Below, one piece after another: positions 31,447 through 42,337 of a DNA stretch of 64,000 bases. Position 1 is the stretch's first letter. Every line of letters starts with the position of its first letter. Location of the stretch: assembly GCF_004348315.1 (NCBI RefSeq), contig NZ_SMKC01000003.1:1-64000 (forward strand), read 5' to 3'. Both the position numbers and the translations under genes were made by a program. The notes under the pieces are model-generated. The model had not been told where the DNA came from, did not search any database, and was given only the letters and a program-made list of their open reading frames with translations. The DNA is from Streptomyces sp. 8K308. GTDB lineage: Bacteria; Actinomycetota; Actinomycetes; Streptomycetales; Streptomycetaceae.

Positions 31447-34400
31447 TCATCCCCGGTTCGCCTCCAGCCACTGGTGCAGCGCCCGCGCCGTCGACTCCGC
31501 GTGCTCGTTCATCATCGTCTGGTGGTTGCCCACAGCATCGATCGTGTCGTGCTCCACCTCCCACGCGGTGGTCCAACGCCCGTCGCCCGCCGCCTCCTCG
31601 CTCGGCGCCTGCGGCATCCGCTCGCCGGCCCGCACCAGCACCACCGGCGCGCCCACCGCCGCCGGCTGCCAGCCGTCGAAGAGGTCGAGATATGCGCCCT
31701 GGGCGGTGACCTGTGCCTCCGTCATCAGCGCGTACGCCTGGTCGTTGACGGCTATGCCGCGCAGCTGGCCCTCGATCTGCTCCTCGGGAATCCGGTCCTT
31801 GGGGAACCAGGTGTCGAGCAGCACCACGGCGGCGGGCGAGGCGCCGCGCGCCTCGAGGCGGGCCGCCACGGCGTGGGCCAGCCAGCCCCCCGACGAGTAG
31901 CCGGCCAGCGCCACCCCGGTGTCGGGGAACGCGCGTTGGATCGCGTCGGCGTGCATGTCGATGACCAACTCGCTGGTGTCCGGGAGCAGTTCGTCGTCAC
32001 CGAAGCCTGGGTGCGGCAGCGCGTGGACGTCCCGCAGGCCGTGCAGGTGCAGGGCGAGCCGGGCGAAGTTGTGCGGTCCCGAGGGGGCGACCATGGAGGG
32101 CAGGCAGACCAGCGCGGGCCCCGCGGGACCGGTCGCCAGCCGCACCGGCTCGATCGGCCCGAACTCCTCGGACGCGCGGAAGACCGGCCGCAGCTTGGCG
32201 GCGGCCCGCAGCAGGTCGACGCCCTCGGCGAACTTGCCCATCTCGCAGGCCTGCCGGTACAGGTCGCGCACTCCGAATGAGGGCCGGTCGGCTTCCCGCT
32301 CCCGGCGGGCCGCGCTCGCCGCGCGCAGCGTCAGCTCGCCGAGGTGGCGCGCGAGGTCGCTCGCCGTCGGGTGCTCGAACACCACCGGGGTGGCCAGCAT
32401 CAGGCCGGTGGCGGTCACCAGGCGCTTGCGCAGCTCGACCGAGGCCAGCGAGTCGAAGCCGAGTTCGAGGAAGCGGCGTTCCGGGTCGACCTCCTCGGGC
32501 GTCGCGTGCCCGAGGATCACGGCCGCCTCGCCGCGCACCAGGTCGAGCAGCCGACGGGAGCGCTCGGTCTCGGGCAGGGCCGCGAGCTCGGCCGGGCCGG
32601 GCCGCGACGCGGGCGCGGCGTCCTCGGCCTCCTCGGCGGCCCCTCCGGCCAGCCGGTACGCCGCGTCGAGGTCGGCGAAGAGCCGACCCGGGCGCGCGGC
32701 CGTGAACAGGGGCAGGAACCGCTCCCAGTCCACGTCGGCGACGGTGACGCCGGTCTCGCCGCGGGTCACGGACTCCCACAGCAGGGCGCCCGCCACCGCC
32801 GGGTCGAGCGGCGGCAGGCCGCGGCCCCGCAGGAAGTCGCGCAGCCCCGGCTCGGCGCCCATGCCGGCCTCGGCCCACGGCCCGAAGGAGACCGAGGTGG
32901 CGGCCAGCCCCGCGCCCCTGCGCCGGCTGGCGAGCGCGTCGAGGAAGGCGTTGCCCGCGCCGTACGCCGCCTGGCCCGCGCTGCCCCACACGCCGGAGAT
33001 CGAGGAGTACAGCACGAACAGCTCGGGCGCCACGCCGCGTTCGGCGAGCAGCTCGTCCAGGTGGACGGCGCCGGCGACCTTGCCGGCGAGGATGGCGGCG
33101 AACTCGTCGAGCGTCAGCTCGGTCAGCGGGGCGAGCCGGCCGACGACGCCGGCCGCGTGCACGACCCCGGTGAGCGGCTGGTCGGCGGGGAGCGAGTCGA
33201 GCAGCCCGGCCAACCGCTCGCGGTCCGACACGTCGCAGGCCACGACGGTCACCTGGGTGCCGGACGCGCCGAGCTCCGCGAGCAGCTCCTGGGCGCCCGG
33301 CGCGTCCATGCCGCGCCTGCTGGTCAACACCAGCCGGCTCGCGCCGTTGGCGGCCAGCCAGCGGGCCGCCTCGGCGCCCAGCGCCCCCGTGCCGCCGGTG
33401 ACCAGGACCGTGCCGCGCGGCCGCCAGGGCTCCGCGGCGGCGGGCGCGGGACCGGCCGCGACCAGGCGGGGCACCAGCGGCCCCGCCGGCCTGGCCGCGA
33501 GCTGGTCCTCGCCGCCGGGCGCGGTGAGCGCCGCGCCGAGCCAACCGAGCGACACGTCGTCCACCTCGGCCGGCACGTCGACCAGCCCACCCCAGCCGTC
33601 GGGGCGCTCAAGGGCCAGGGTGCGGCCGAGCCCCCACACCAGCGCCTGCTGCGGGTCGGGCGCCGGCTCCGGGTCCGAGGCTCGCGCCCCGCCCCTGGTG
33701 ACGCACCACAGGGGCGCGGCGACCGCCAGGTCGGCCAGTGCCTGGGCCAGGGCGCAGGTGAGCGCGGCGCCCCGGGTGAGCACCGGGTGCTCCGGGTGCG
33801 GCGCGGTGTCGAGGGCGAGCAGCGAGAGCACGCCGCCGATGGTGCTGCCCTCGGCCAGCACCCGCTTCTCCAGCGCCTCGGCCACCCGGGTCCGGTCGGC
33901 GTCCTCGGCGGACAGCGGCAGCCTGACGACCTCGCCGCCGAGGCGCTCGACCACCCAGGACAGGCGGTTGACCAGCTCGTCGTCGACCCCGGCGGGCGGG
34001 GTGAGCAGCGGCCAGACGCCGGTGAGGGCGTCGGGCGCCGGAGTCGGCGGCGGGGTCAGCGGGCGCCACTCGACGCGGTAGCGCAGGTCGACCGGTTCGG
34101 CCGGCCGGCGCCGCCGACGGGCCGCGGGCGCGGCGGCGGGACGGTCGAGCCAGTACCGGCGGCGCTGGAAGGCGTAGGTGGGCAGCTCGGCGTGGCAGGC
34201 GCCGGAGCCCTCGTAGGGGGCCCGCAGATCGAGCGGCACGCCGTGCACGTGCAGCTCGGCCAGCGCGGTGAGCAGGGTGGTGGGCTCCGGGCGGCCGGCC
34301 CTGGCGGCCGCCACCACGACCGGGGGCGCACCGTCCGGCTCCTCGGGCAGGCAGCCCGGGGCCAGGGCGGACAGCACGGCGTCCGGGCCGAGTTCGAGAT

Positions 34401-37164
34401 AGGCGCCGGCGCCCTCCGCGTGCAGCCGGCGCACCGCGTCGAGGAACCTGACCGGCTCCCGCACCTGCCGCACCCAGTACTCGGGCGTGCACAGCTCCCG
34501 CTCGCCGACCGGCTCCCCGGTGAGCGTCGAGACCACGGCCAGCGTCGGGGGACGGTAGGTGACGCGCCGGGCGACCTCGTGGAACGCGTCGAGCATGTCG
34601 TCCATGTGCGGCGAGTGGAAGGCGTGGCTGACCTCGAGACGCCGGGTCTTGCGGCCGGCCGCCGCCCAGGTCTCGGCGATCTTGGTCACCTCCTCGGCGT
34701 CGCCGGCGATCACGGTGGCCAGCGGACCGTTGACGGTCGCGACGGTGACCCGGCCCTCGGCGCCGGCCAGCGACTCCAGCATCTCGTCGGCGCCGGCCCG
34801 CACCGCGACCATGGCGCCGCCGGCCCGGCAGGACTGCATCAGCCGGCCCCGGGCGGCGACCAGCAGGCAGGCGTCGTCGAGCGAGAGGACGCCCGCGACA
34901 TGGGCGGCGGCGAGCTCGCCGATCGAGTGGCCGGCCAGCAGGTCAGGGGCCAGACCCCAGGACTCGACGAGCCGGAACAGCGCCGTGGAGTGAGCGAAGA
35001 GCGCCGGCTGCGTGTAGGCGGTGTGGTGGAGCAGCGCGGCCTCGGGCGAGCCCTCGGCGGCGAACATCACGTCCCGCAGCGGCCGTTCCAGATGGGGGTC
35101 GATCCGGGCGCACGCCTCGTCCAGCGCCCTCGCGAACACCGGGTAGGCGGCATGGAGTTCCCGGCCCATGCCGGGGCGCTGGCTGCCCTGCCCGGTGAAC
35201 AGCAGAGCCAGCTTGCCGCGCGGCCCGCCGTGCCGCAGTGCGGGCCGGACCGAGCCGCTGACCAGGCCCGCCGCCGAGCGGTCGGCGGCCAACGCGGCGA
35301 GCTGGCCGACGAGACGGTCGCGGTCGGGCGCGACGGCGACCGCGCGGTGCTCGAAGCGGGCCCGGCCGGCGAGAGTGAAGCCCACGTCGAGCGGCGTCAG
35401 TTCGGGGCGCTCGGCCAGGTGCCCGCCGATGCGCTCCGCCTGCTGCCGCAGCGCGTCCGCGGTGCGGCCCGAGAGCACCACGGGGACGGGGGCCGTCGGG
35501 GCCGGCGGCTCGGCGTCCGGCGCCTCCTCGAGCACCACGTGGGCGTTGGTGCCGCTGACCCCGAACGCGGAGACGGCGGCCCTGCGGGGGCGGCCCGCGC
35601 GGCTCCACGGCACCGGTTCGGTGAGCAGCCGCACGTCGCCCGCCGACCAGTCGACGTGCGGGGACGGCTCGCGCACGTGCAGCGTCCTGGGCAGCACGCC
35701 GTGCCGCATGGCCTCCACCATCTTGATGATCCCGGCGACGCCGGCCGCCGCCTGCGGGTGGCCGATGTTGGACTTGAGCGAGCCGAGGTGGAGCGGCCGG
35801 CCCGCCGGCCGGTGCTGGCCGTAGGTGGCGATCAGTGCCTGGGCCTCGATCGGGTCGCCGAGCGCGGTGCCCGTGCCGTGCGCCTCGACCGCGTCCACGT
35901 CGGCCGGCAGCAGCCCGGCGTTGGCCAGCGCCTGGCGGATCAGTCGCTGCTGGGAAGGGCCGTTGGGGGCGGTGAGACCGTTGCTCGCGCCGTCCTGGTT
36001 GATGGCGGTGCCGCGCACCACGGCCAGCACCCGGTGGCCGTTGCGGTGGGCGTCCGAGAGCCGTTCGAGCAGCAGCACCCCGGCGCCCTCGGCCCAGCCG
36101 GTGCCGTCGGCGTCCGCGGAGAACGCCTTGCACCGGCCGTCGGGCGCGAGACCGCGCTTCCTGCTGAACTCGAGCAGCATGCCGGGGGTCGACATCAGTG
36201 TCACGCCGCCGGCCAGCGCCAGGTCGGCCTCGCCTGAGCGCAGCGCCTGCCCGGCCAGGTGCACGGCGACCAGCGAGGACGAGCACTGGGTGTCGACGGT
36301 GAGGGCCGGCCCCTCGAAGCCGAACGTGTAGGCGACGCGGCCGGCCATGACGCCCAGGGCGTTGCCGGTGAGCATCTGCCCCTGGGCCTCCTCGGGCGCC
36401 TCGTGCCAGGCCGGGCCGTAGTCCTGGAGCGAGACGCCGGCGAACACGCCGGTGCGGGAGCCGCGCAGCGTGTGCGGATCGATGCCGGCGCGCTCCACGG
36501 CCTCCCAGGAGAGTTCGAGCAGCAGCCGCTGCTGCGGGTCGAGCGCCTTGGCCTCCCGCGGGCTGATCCCGAAGAACGCCGGGTCGAACTGGTCGATGCC
36601 CGGAAGGAAACCGCCGTGCCTGGTGTAGGCGGTGCCGTGCCGCCCGGGGTCCGGGTCGTAGAGCGCGTCGAGGTCCCAGCCCCGGTCCTCCGGCAGCCCG
36701 CCGATGGCGTCCCGACCCTCGTCGACCAGCCGCCACAGCGCCTCGGGGGAGTCCGCGCCGCCCGGCAGCCGGCAGGCGGCGCCGACGATGGCGATCGGTT
36801 CCCCGGCTGCCGCGACCGGCGCGCCCGCGCCGTCCTCCGGCGCCTCCGCCTTGGCCGTGGCGGGCGTGCCGAGCAGCCGGGACCGCAGGTACTCGGCGAC
36901 CGCGCGTGGGCTCGGGTGGTCGAAGAACAGCGTGGCCGGCAGGTCGAGTCCGGTCGCCTCGGCAAGCCCCTCCCACAGCCGTCCCGCCACCTCCCGGTAG
37001 ACGCCGAGCCGGCGCCAGGGCGCGGCCGGGTCGAGGGCCGCGGAGTCGGGCCGGCCGGTCGCCGCCGCCACCTGTCCGGCGATCAGCGCGAGCAGCGCCT
37101 CGTGCCATGCCGGGTCGGGCAGCGCCGTCAGCCGATTGCTCCAATTTCCCTCGGTTTCCGGCAT
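31447..37164 (-). CDS. Stand-alone single-module type I polyketide synthase: ACP-like, KS, AT, KR, ACP, TE
   Basis: 1905 residues from ATG 37164 (GGAGAA ribosome site). Residues 20-98 are an ACP-like domain without the phosphopantetheine serine: canonical GFDSL reads GVYREV. KS about 122-545 has active Cys294 in VDTQCSSSL (Gln293 replaces the usual Ala) plus [13 protein letters not shown] and [12 protein letters not shown] has GHSIGE (Ser747) and SHAFHS, which indicate malonyl-CoA. KR about 1240-1500 has VTGGTGALG, Ser/Tyr1401 and the A-type Trp in [12 protein letters not shown], predicting an L-hydroxyl. No DH or ER exists. ACP has LGFDSL (Ser1572). TE has GYSSGG (Ser1757) and His1881. It is not flanked by other modules, so a short hydroxy-acyl product or an iterative role is inferred. 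Confidence 0.92.
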   Translation of the reverse strand: MPETEGNWSNRLTALPDPAWHEALLALIAGQVAAATGRPDSAALDPAAPWRRLGVYREVAGRLWEGLAEATGLDLPATLFFDHPSPRAVAEYLRSRLLGTPATAKAEAPEDGAGAPVAAAGEPIAIVGAACRLPGGADSPEALWRLVDEGRDAIGGLPEDRGWDLDALYDPDPGRHGTAYTRHGGFLPGIDQFDPAFFGISPREAKALDPQQRLLLELSWEAVERAGIDPHTLRGSRTGVFAGVSLQDYGPAWHEAPEEAQGQMLTGNALGVMAGRVAYTFGFEGPALTVDTQCSSSLVAVHLAGQALRSGEADLALAGGVTLMSTPGMLLEFSRKRGLAPDGRCKAFSADADGTGWAEGAGVLLLERLSDAHRNGHRVLAVVRGTAINQDGASNGLTAPNGPSQQRLIRQALANAGLLPADVDAVEAHGTGTALGDPIEAQALIATYGQHRPAGRPLHLGSLKSNIGHPQAAAGVAGIIKMVEAMRHGVLPRTLHVREPSPHVDWSAGDVRLLTEPVPWSRAGRPRRAAVSAFGVSGTNAHVVLEEAPDAEPPAPTAPVPVVLSGRTADALRQQAERIGGHLAERPELTPLDVGFTLAGRARFEHRAVAVAPDRDRLVGQLAALAADRSAAGLVSGSVRPALRHGGPRGKLALLFTGQGSQRPGMGRELHAAYPVFARALDEACARIDPHLERPLRDVMFAAEGSPEAALLHHTAYTQPALFAHSTALFRLVESWGLAPDLLAGHSIGELAAAHVAGVLSLDDACLLVAARGRLMQSCRAGGAMVAVRAGADEMLESLAGAEGRVTVATVNGPLATVIAGDAEEVTKIAETWAAAGRKTRRLEVSHAFHSPHMDDMLDAFHEVARRVTYRPPTLAVVSTLTGEPVGERELCTPEYWVRQVREPVRFLDAVRRLHAEGAGAYLELGPDAVLSALAPGCLPEEPDGAPPVVVAAARAGRPEPTTLLTALAELHVHGVPLDLRAPYEGSGACHAELPTYAFQRRRYWLDRPAAAPAARRRRRPAEPVDLRYRVEWRPLTPPPTPAPDALTGVWPLLTPPAGVDDELVNRLSWVVERLGGEVVRLPLSAEDADRTRVAEALEKRVLAEGSTIGGVLSLLALDTAPHPEHPVLTRGAALTCALAQALADLAVAAPLWCVTRGGARASDPEPAPDPQQALVWGLGRTLALERPDGWGGLVDVPAEVDDVSLGWLGAALTAPGGEDQLAARPAGPLVPRLVAAGPAPAAAEPWRPRGTVLVTGGTGALGAEAARWLAANGASRLVLTSRRGMDAPGAQELLAELGASGTQVTVVACDVSDRERLAGLLDSLPADQPLTGVVHAAGVVGRLAPLTELTLDEFAAILAGKVAGAVHLDELLAERGVAPELFVLYSSISGVWGSAGQAAYGAGNAFLDALASRRRGAGLAATSVSFGPWAEAGMGAEPGLRDFLRGRGLPPLDPAVAGALLWESVTRGETGVTVADVDWERFLPLFTAARPGRLFADLDAAYRLAGGAAEEAEDAAPASRPGPAELAALPETERSRRLLDLVRGEAAVILGHATPEEVDPERRFLELGFDSLASVELRKRLVTATGLMLATPVVFEHPTASDLARHLGELTLRAASAARREREADRPSFGVRDLYRQACEMGKFAEGVDLLRAAAKLRPVFRASEEFGPIEPVRLATGPAGPALVCLPSMVAPSGPHNFARLALHLHGLRDVHALPHPGFGDDELLPDTSELVIDMHADAIQRAFPDTGVALAGYSSGGWLAHAVAARLEARGASPAAVVLLDTWFPKDRIPEEQIEGQLRGIAVNDQAYALMTEAQVTAQGAYLDLFDGWQPAAVGAPVVLVRAGERMPQAPSEEAAGDGRWTTAWEVEHDTIDAVGNHQTMMNEHAESTARALHQWLEANRG

Positions 37165-37435
37165 GGGCGAATTCTCCAGGGGCTTGTGAAGTGCTGGTGA
37201 GATGTCCGCGCATTGTTGGTGGAGGGGCAGTGAACCCCCTCTGACCTGCGGACTTGGCAGCCTAAGCGGAATCGATCGGCATTGTCGAACTGGCCCGGTG
37301 AATTCGCCGTAAATTCGGTTGTGATGGAGGATGGGGGTGTTCCATGTGCGACCCCGGCAGAATTCCAAGAATCTCTAGGAATATTGCCGCACGCTCACGA
37401 CTGGTCCACACCCCCATCGCTCCACCGCCGTACGG
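37165..37435. promoter_or_regulatory. PKS upstream region
   Basis: About 270 bases without a gene, less GC-rich than its surroundings (for example GGTGAATTCGCCGTAAATTC). It must hold the PKS promoter on the minus strand. I see no clear palindrome. Confidence 0.4.
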
Positions 37436-38175
37436 TCAGGCGTCGTCGAGCACCGTCACGGTCGCGGTGGCCCGGATGCCGGTGCCGGCCACCGTGCCGG
37501 CGACCTGGAAGGTGCCGGGCCGCGCGTAGTCACCGGGCGGGATGTCCGCCCAGTCGACGACCACCGAGCTGTCCCTCGAACCGTCGTTGTAGGTGGCGGT
37601 GACGGTCCCCGGCATGGCGGGCGGGACGCCGGCCGTGGTGCGCAGGCGCTCCTCGGCGACGCTGGTGATCTCCACGGCGTCCGTCACCCGCACCCACACG
37701 GTGGCCGTCACGGCCAGCGGCGGACTCTGAGTGAGGCCGGTCACCCGCACGCTGGTGCCGCCCCGCGCCACCTGCTCCTCGGTGATCGACTGCCAGCTGA
37801 CCGCCGCCTCACTCGCCGCGCCCTCGGGGAACACCAGCGTGACCCGGTCCGGCAGTTCGGGCACCACGCCCACGGTGGTCGGCACGTGCACCGGGCGCAC
37901 CTCCTCGGGCGCCTGGGCGTACACCTTCCACTCCTGGACGCCCACCGCCAGGTTGGGGTGGCCGGTCAGCCTGGCCCGCAGCCGGCCGGTGGTCACCGGG
38001 TCGAAGTCGGTCGCGTTGTACGCGTTCTCCGCCGTCCCGTATCCGCTGGGGTCCGTCACCGCACGCCAGCCCGAGCCGTCCCACCACTCGATGACCCATG
38101 AGCTCGGCACGCCGACGCCGTCCGCAGCTCCCGTCTGCGCGTCCCGGAAGAAGTACATGTCGGAGCCGTCGACGC
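37436..38175 (-). pseudogene. GH127-type glycosidase C-terminus with bacterial Ig-like domain, truncated
   Basis: The frame contains SSWVIEWWDGSGWRAVTDPS, GYGTAENAYNATDFDPVTTG and RLRARLTGHPNLAVGVQEWK, the lectin-like end seen in large secreted beta-L-arabinofuranosidase-type proteins, then a Big_4 Ig-like domain (VTATVWVRVTDAVEITSVAE, YNDGSRDSSVVVDWADIPPG). Everything N-terminal, including the catalytic part, is gone. The cut lies around 38175-38212, where a divergent LacI gene begins without a start codon. This is a deletion scar. Confidence 0.65.
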
Positions 38176-38212
38176 GCACCGGCTCTGGCCAGCGACCGCC
38201 CGTCCCGGCCAC

Positions 38213-39193
38213 CAGCGGCCAAGCTCAGCGACGTCGCCCGACTGGCCGGGGTGTCCCTCGCCACCGCGTCCAAGGCGCTCAACGGGCGCAGCCAGGTGCG
38301 CGCCGAGACCAGGCGGCGGGTCATCGAGGCCGCCGAGCGGCTCTCCTTCCAACCCAATCCGATGGCGCGCGGTCTGCCTGCCGGCCGCACCGGCACCGTG
38401 GGCCTGCTCACCGGCGACCTGGAGGGCCGCTTCAGCATCCCCATCCTGATGGGCGCCGAGGACGCCTTCGGGGTGGGCCGGGTCGCCGTCTTCCTGTGCG
38501 ACGCCAGGGGCGACGCGCTCCGCGAGCAGCACCACCTGCAGGCGCTGCTGGGCCGCCGCGTCGACGGCCTGATCGTGGTCGGCAGCCGCACCGACCCCAG
38601 GTCCTCGCTCGGCCGGGACCTGCCGGTGCCCGTCGTCTACGCCTACGCCCCCTCGACGGACCCGGCCGACCTGTCGGTCGTGCCGGACAGCGTCGGCGCC
38701 GGGCGGCTCGCTGTCGACCACCTGCTGGCCTGCGGCCGGTCCAGGATCGCCCACGTCTCGGGCGACCCAGGCTACGCCGCGGCGCGCGAGCGGGCCGAGG
38801 GCGCCGTGGCCGCCCTGGCGGACGCGGGGCTGCCGCTCGTCGGCGAGGTCCTCTTCGGCAGCTGGTCGGAGGGGTGAGGCAGGGCGGCGGCCGGCATGCT
38901 CCTCGACCGGCACCCCACCCTGGACGCCATCCTGTGCGGCAGCGACCAGATCGCCAGGGGCGTGGTGGAGACGGCGCGCGAGCGCGGCCGGCGGGTGCCG
39001 GAGGACGTGGCGGTGCTGGGCTTCGACAACTGGGACCCGCCCGCCGCTGACCAGCGTCGACCTCAACCTCGAACAGGTTGGCAGGACGGCCGCCCAGGCG
39101 CTGTTCAGCGCCATCGAGGGCCACCCGCGCTCCGGCGTGGAGACCGTGCCGAGCCGCCTGGTGATCAGGGAGTCCACCGCGTCCCTGTCCTGA
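38213..39193 (+). pseudogene. LacI-family regulator with lost start, internal stop and frameshift
   Basis: The reading frame is a whole LacI regulator: AKLSDVARLAGVSLATASKA, LNGRSQVRAETRRRVIEAAE (HTH and hinge), then the periplasmic-binding-like effector domain. Three defects: no start codon near the HTH (the 5' edge is the scar with the GH127 fragment), an in-frame TGA at 38875-38877 (SWSEG-stop-GRAAAGMLL), and a frameshift near 39045 after FDNWDPP, beyond which the right frame is SVDLNLEQVGRTAAQALFSA to the TGA at 39193. It once probably regulated the lost arabinofuranosidase genes. Confidence 0.8.
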
Positions 39194-39330
39194 CGGCCCG
39201 GCACCAACGGGCGGGCCGCTCACCCCACCACCGGCCGTAACCTCGCCGAACACCTCACTCCGCGGGTTCGGGAGAACTAGCATGTGTCGCTCTGACGCCG
39301 AACGCGGTATCTCACGGGGGCTGGGCGGCT

Positions 39331-39840
39331 GTGGACACGGATGAGACCGCGCGTCGCGGAGCGGCGCTGCTGGCACGGTACGGAAACACCGGAGATCTGA
39401 CGCCGTTGAGGCAGGCCCTCATGCTGCTGCGCCAGGCGGTGGAGGCGACCCCGAAGCAGGCTCCACAGCGCGGCGATCGCGTCTCCGACCTCTCCGTGGC
39501 CCTGTTCTCCATGTACCAACACACTCGTGACCCGGCGCAACTGAGAGAAGCATCGAGCCTGGCCCGCGAAGCCGTGGAGGCCACGTCGCAGAGCCGGCCG
39601 GGGTATCCGAACCGACTGGCCAACCTCAGCCTGATGCTCGTGGATCTCTTCGAACAGGCCCCCAGGACACGGGCCTGCTGGAGGACGCGGTGCGGGCCGC
39701 CAGGAAGCTGGTCGCGATCACCTCGCCGCACCACCCCGACCGCATCGCGCGCCTGGTCCACCTCGACAAGACCCTGCAGCTGTGTTACGAGCCGGTGAGT
39801 GGTGCGGGCCCTGCGCTCCCGATCGGCTCGGTCCACGTCG
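39331..39840 (+). pseudogene. TPR-repeat protein (CHAT-type), N-terminal fragment with frameshift
   Basis: GTG start (VDTDETARRGAALLARYGNT), then TPR-like units spaced about 45 residues: LTPLRQALMLLRQAVEATPK, DLSVALFSMYQHTRDPAQLR, LAREAVEATSQSRPGYPNRL. The frame breaks near 39655; the repeat continues in the next frame (VRAARKLVAITSPHHPDRIA) and dies near 39840. Actinobacterial proteins of this type usually end in a CHAT protease domain, which is absent here. Confidence 0.6.
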
Positions 39841-39930
39841 CGCACGGCGAGCTGCGGCAGCAGTTCGGCCATGCTGTCCAGGCCCACGGCCACCGAGATG
39901 TTCGGCGCGACGCGCAGCGGCCGCGACACT
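39800..39930 (-). pseudogene. Short antisense coding remnant
   Basis: The minus strand reads RVAPNISVAVGLDSMAELLP then QLAVRDVDRADRERRA, which looks like the end of an unrelated protein inserted between the two plus-strand fragments. The family is not recognised. The boundaries are approximate. Confidence 0.25.
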
Positions 39931-39934
39931 CGAC

Positions 39935-40279
39935 CGTGCGGTGCGCGTCATGGTCGACATCAGTGGCGCGGGGAGCCTGCTCAGTGAAGAGGTCTTGGTC
40001 CGGCACGCGGCGGCCGAGCTGTGCTGCGACGACGGTCGTCAGGTGCCGGACCTCCCCGGGCCGCCCGAGGAGTCACTGGCCGAGGCGGTCGCCCCCGAAC
40101 TGCGCCGGGCCCGGGGCGTGCTGCGCGATCACCTCGCCGGTGCCATCAGCCGCGCCGAGGCGCGTGCGGGACTGTGGGCCCTCCTGCGCTCCGGACCCCT
40201 GCACCCCGCCGAGTCGGCGCCCGACTGGGGGTACGAGGCACTGGCCGACGAGGCCCCGCGGCGGGGGGAACTGACCTGA
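39935..40279 (+). pseudogene. C-terminal fragment of an unidentified protein
   Basis: The frame VRVMVDISGAGSLLSEEVLV, then AAELCCDDGRQVPDLPGPPE and RARGVLRDHLAGAISRAEAR, ending GELT-stop at 40279, has natural composition and codon bias. It is not in frame with the TPR fragment and has no start. It is probably the tail of the same or another lost gene. Confidence 0.35.
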
Positions 40280-40303
40280 CCGGGCCCGCCGGGCGGGGTC
40301 AGG
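40275..40303. terminator. Bidirectional hairpin terminator
   Basis: CCTGACC and GGTCAGG form the outer stem, with an inner GCCCG/CGGGC pairing, across the stops of the fragment on the left and the ROK gene on the right. Confidence 0.65.
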
Positions 40304-41465
40304 CGGCGTCGGCGACGTGCGCGCGGATGGCCACCGCCGCGGCGGCGCGCGCCCAGTCGTGGAAGTCCTGGGCCCGCACCGCCACGTCGATCCCGGCGGT
40401 GTCGCGGCGGCGCGCGGCGAGCCCCGCTTCCAGGTCGGCGCGCCGGACCCGGGCCACGTCCACCGCCTCGCCGGTGAGGATCACCGTCTTCACGGTCGTG
40501 GCGTTGACCACGTTGGCGATCATGACGCCGAGCGCCCACGCCGCCTGCCGCACCGCCTCCCGGCAGACCGGGTCCCCGGCCGCCGCCAGCCGCAGCACCT
40601 CCGGGTAGGTGGGGAAGCGGCGCATGCCCTGGGCCGCGGTCATCAGGATCGATCGCGTCGTCACGTACGAGGAGGCGCAACCCCGGTGGCCGTCCGGGCA
40701 CATGGGCCCGCCCGGGTCGAGGATCTGGTGTCCGAACTCCCCGAGATCGGCCTCCGTCATCCGCACCGCCCGGCCGTGCGCGAACAGCGCGTACCCCACG
40801 CCGTCCCCGACCGTGACCACCGCGAAGTCGCGCACCCCGCGCGCCTCCCCGAACCAGTGGTAGGAGTCGGCGAGCGCGGCCACGTCGTTCTTCACGAAGC
40901 ACGGCACGCCGAGCCGGTCCGCCAGCAGCCGGCGGATCGGCACCCGCTGCCAGCCCAGGATGCCGGAGTTGACCAGCTCGCTCTCCTCGACCAGCGCCGG
41001 GACCGCCGCGTCCCCGCCGAAGGTGACGCCCGCCGCGACCGCCGCGCCGCCGGCCGCCGTGAGCCGGGCCGCGAGCCGACCGGCCTCCGCCACCACCTCG
41101 TCCGGGCTGGGCGCCGTCAGCGGCGCGCTCTCCCGCGCCACGATCTCGGCGCGCAGCGTGGTGAGCACGGCGTAGACCCGGTCGCTGGTCAGCTTGAGGC
41201 CGAGGAAGAGCAGCCGGTCTGCGACGACCTCCAACGGCCGGGTGGGCCGGCCGTTGACCGGGTCGTGCCGGACGTCGCGCTCCACGACGAGCCCCGCCGC
41301 CAGCAACGGCTTGGTCAGCCGGGTGAGGCTCCCGGAGGAGAGACCGAGCCGCCTGGCCAGGTCGGTGCGCGACTGCGGCCCGTGGATCACCAGCTCACGC
41401 AGCACCGGCAGCGCGGTCCTCGGCGCGGAGCGCCAGGCCTCGATGGCCGACCGCTGCGAGCTCAC
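40299..41465 (-). CDS. ROK-family transcriptional regulator
   Basis: 388 residues from GTG 41465. An N-terminal winged helix (PVLRELVIHGPQSRTDLARR, LGLSSGSLTRLTKPLLAAGL) is followed by a ROK sugar-kinase-like fold with FVKNDVAALADSY, GHQILDPGGPMCPDGHRGCA (the ROK zinc motif, here C-P-D-G-H-R-G-C with one Cys missing from the usual three) and VMIANVVNATTVKTVILTGE. Its GTGA start overlaps the stop of the upstream permease, so it is the last gene of the ABC operon and probably regulates it in response to the imported sugar. Confidence 0.88.
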   Translation of the reverse strand: MSSQRSAIEAWRSAPRTALPVLRELVIHGPQSRTDLARRLGLSSGSLTRLTKPLLAAGLVVERDVRHDPVNGRPTRPLEVVADRLLFLGLKLTSDRVYAVLTTLRAEIVARESAPLTAPSPDEVVAEAGRLAARLTAAGGAAVAAGVTFGGDAAVPALVEESELVNSGILGWQRVPIRRLLADRLGVPCFVKNDVAALADSYHWFGEARGVRDFAVVTVGDGVGYALFAHGRAVRMTEADLGEFGHQILDPGGPMCPDGHRGCASSYVTTRSILMTAAQGMRRFPTYPEVLRLAAAGDPVCREAVRQAAWALGVMIANVVNATTVKTVILTGEAVDVARVRRADLEAGLAARRRDTAGIDVAVRAQDFHDWARAAAAVAIRAHVADAA

Positions 41466-42337
41466 CCCTTCAAACCTCCGCTGATCATGTCAAGCCGCCA
41501 GAAGCGCTGCAGGAAGAGCAGCAGCGCGATCAGCGGCACGATGGAGACGGCGGTGCCCACGATCGCGACGCTGTAGAGGGCAGGCTCGCCCGACCCCTTC
41601 GAAAGCAGCGTGTACAGGCCGACGTTGATGGGGAACCGGCTCTCGTCGGACAGCATGACGTACGGCAGCAGGAAGTTGTTCCAGTTCCCCACGAACTGGA
41701 GCATGAAGATCGTCACCATGCCGGGCAGCATCATCGGCAGCGCGATGGTCCCGAAGATGCGGTACTCGCTCGCCCCGTCCATCCGCGCCGACTCGATCGT
41801 CGACAGCGGCACCGCGGCGTCCGCGTAGACCCGGGCCAGGTAGATCGCGAACGGCGAGATCAGCCCGGGCAGCAGGACCGACCAGTAGCTCCCCACCATG
41901 TCGACCTTGGTCATGATGATGTACTGCGGGATCGCCAGCAGCATGCCGGGCAGCAGCACCCCGGCCAGGATCAGGTAGAAGAGCGCGGTGCGGCCGGGGA
42001 ACTCGTAGCGGGAGAAGGCGTATCCGGCCACGGTCGAGATCAGCGTGCACAGCAGCGAGCCGACGCCCGCGTACAGCAGGCTGTTGAGCGCCCAACGCCC
42101 GAACGCCCCGTTCTCGTAGGCGAACAGCTCGCGCAGGTTGTCCACCAGGCCGGTGCCGGGGCTGAAGGTGAAGGTGGAGAACAGCTCGGCCGGGGACTTG
42201 GACGCCGCGACCACGATCCACGCCATCGGAACGAGGCAGTAGAACGCGCCGATCAGCAGCACCACGGTGGGCACCACCCGGGCCCGCTGGTGGGGGAGGA
42301 GCAGCGGGCGCCGCGGCTCGGCGGCCGGGGCGCTCAC
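41462..42337 (-). CDS. CUT1 carbohydrate ABC transporter permease (MalG type)
   Basis: 291 residues from GTG 42337. Six membrane spans, starting at VVPTVVLLIGAFYCLVPMAW. The EAA loop is ESARMDGASEYRIFGTIALP, and the C-terminal tail is FWRLDMISGGLKG, the usual MalG end. It pairs with the MalF-type permease upstream (4-base GTGA overlap). No ATPase gene is present; Streptomyces CUT1 systems typically share MsiK, encoded elsewhere. Confidence 0.9.
   Translation of the reverse strand: MSAPAAEPRRPLLLPHQRARVVPTVVLLIGAFYCLVPMAWIVVAASKSPAELFSTFTFSPGTGLVDNLRELFAYENGAFGRWALNSLLYAGVGSLLCTLISTVAGYAFSRYEFPGRTALFYLILAGVLLPGMLLAIPQYIIMTKVDMVGSYWSVLLPGLISPFAIYLARVYADAAVPLSTIESARMDGASEYRIFGTIALPMMLPGMVTIFMLQFVGNWNNFLLPYVMLSDESRFPINVGLYTLLSKGSGEPALYSVAIVGTAVSIVPLIALLLFLQRFWRLDMISGGLKG

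Noticed and set aside
32344-36237. A 1297-residue plus-strand open frame
   Set aside because: Antisense shadow of the PKS; low-complexity composition with no domain.
36281-36291. KSQ-type (decarboxylating) ketosynthase
   Set aside because: The active Cys is present; Gln lies one residue before it, so the KSQ definition is not met.
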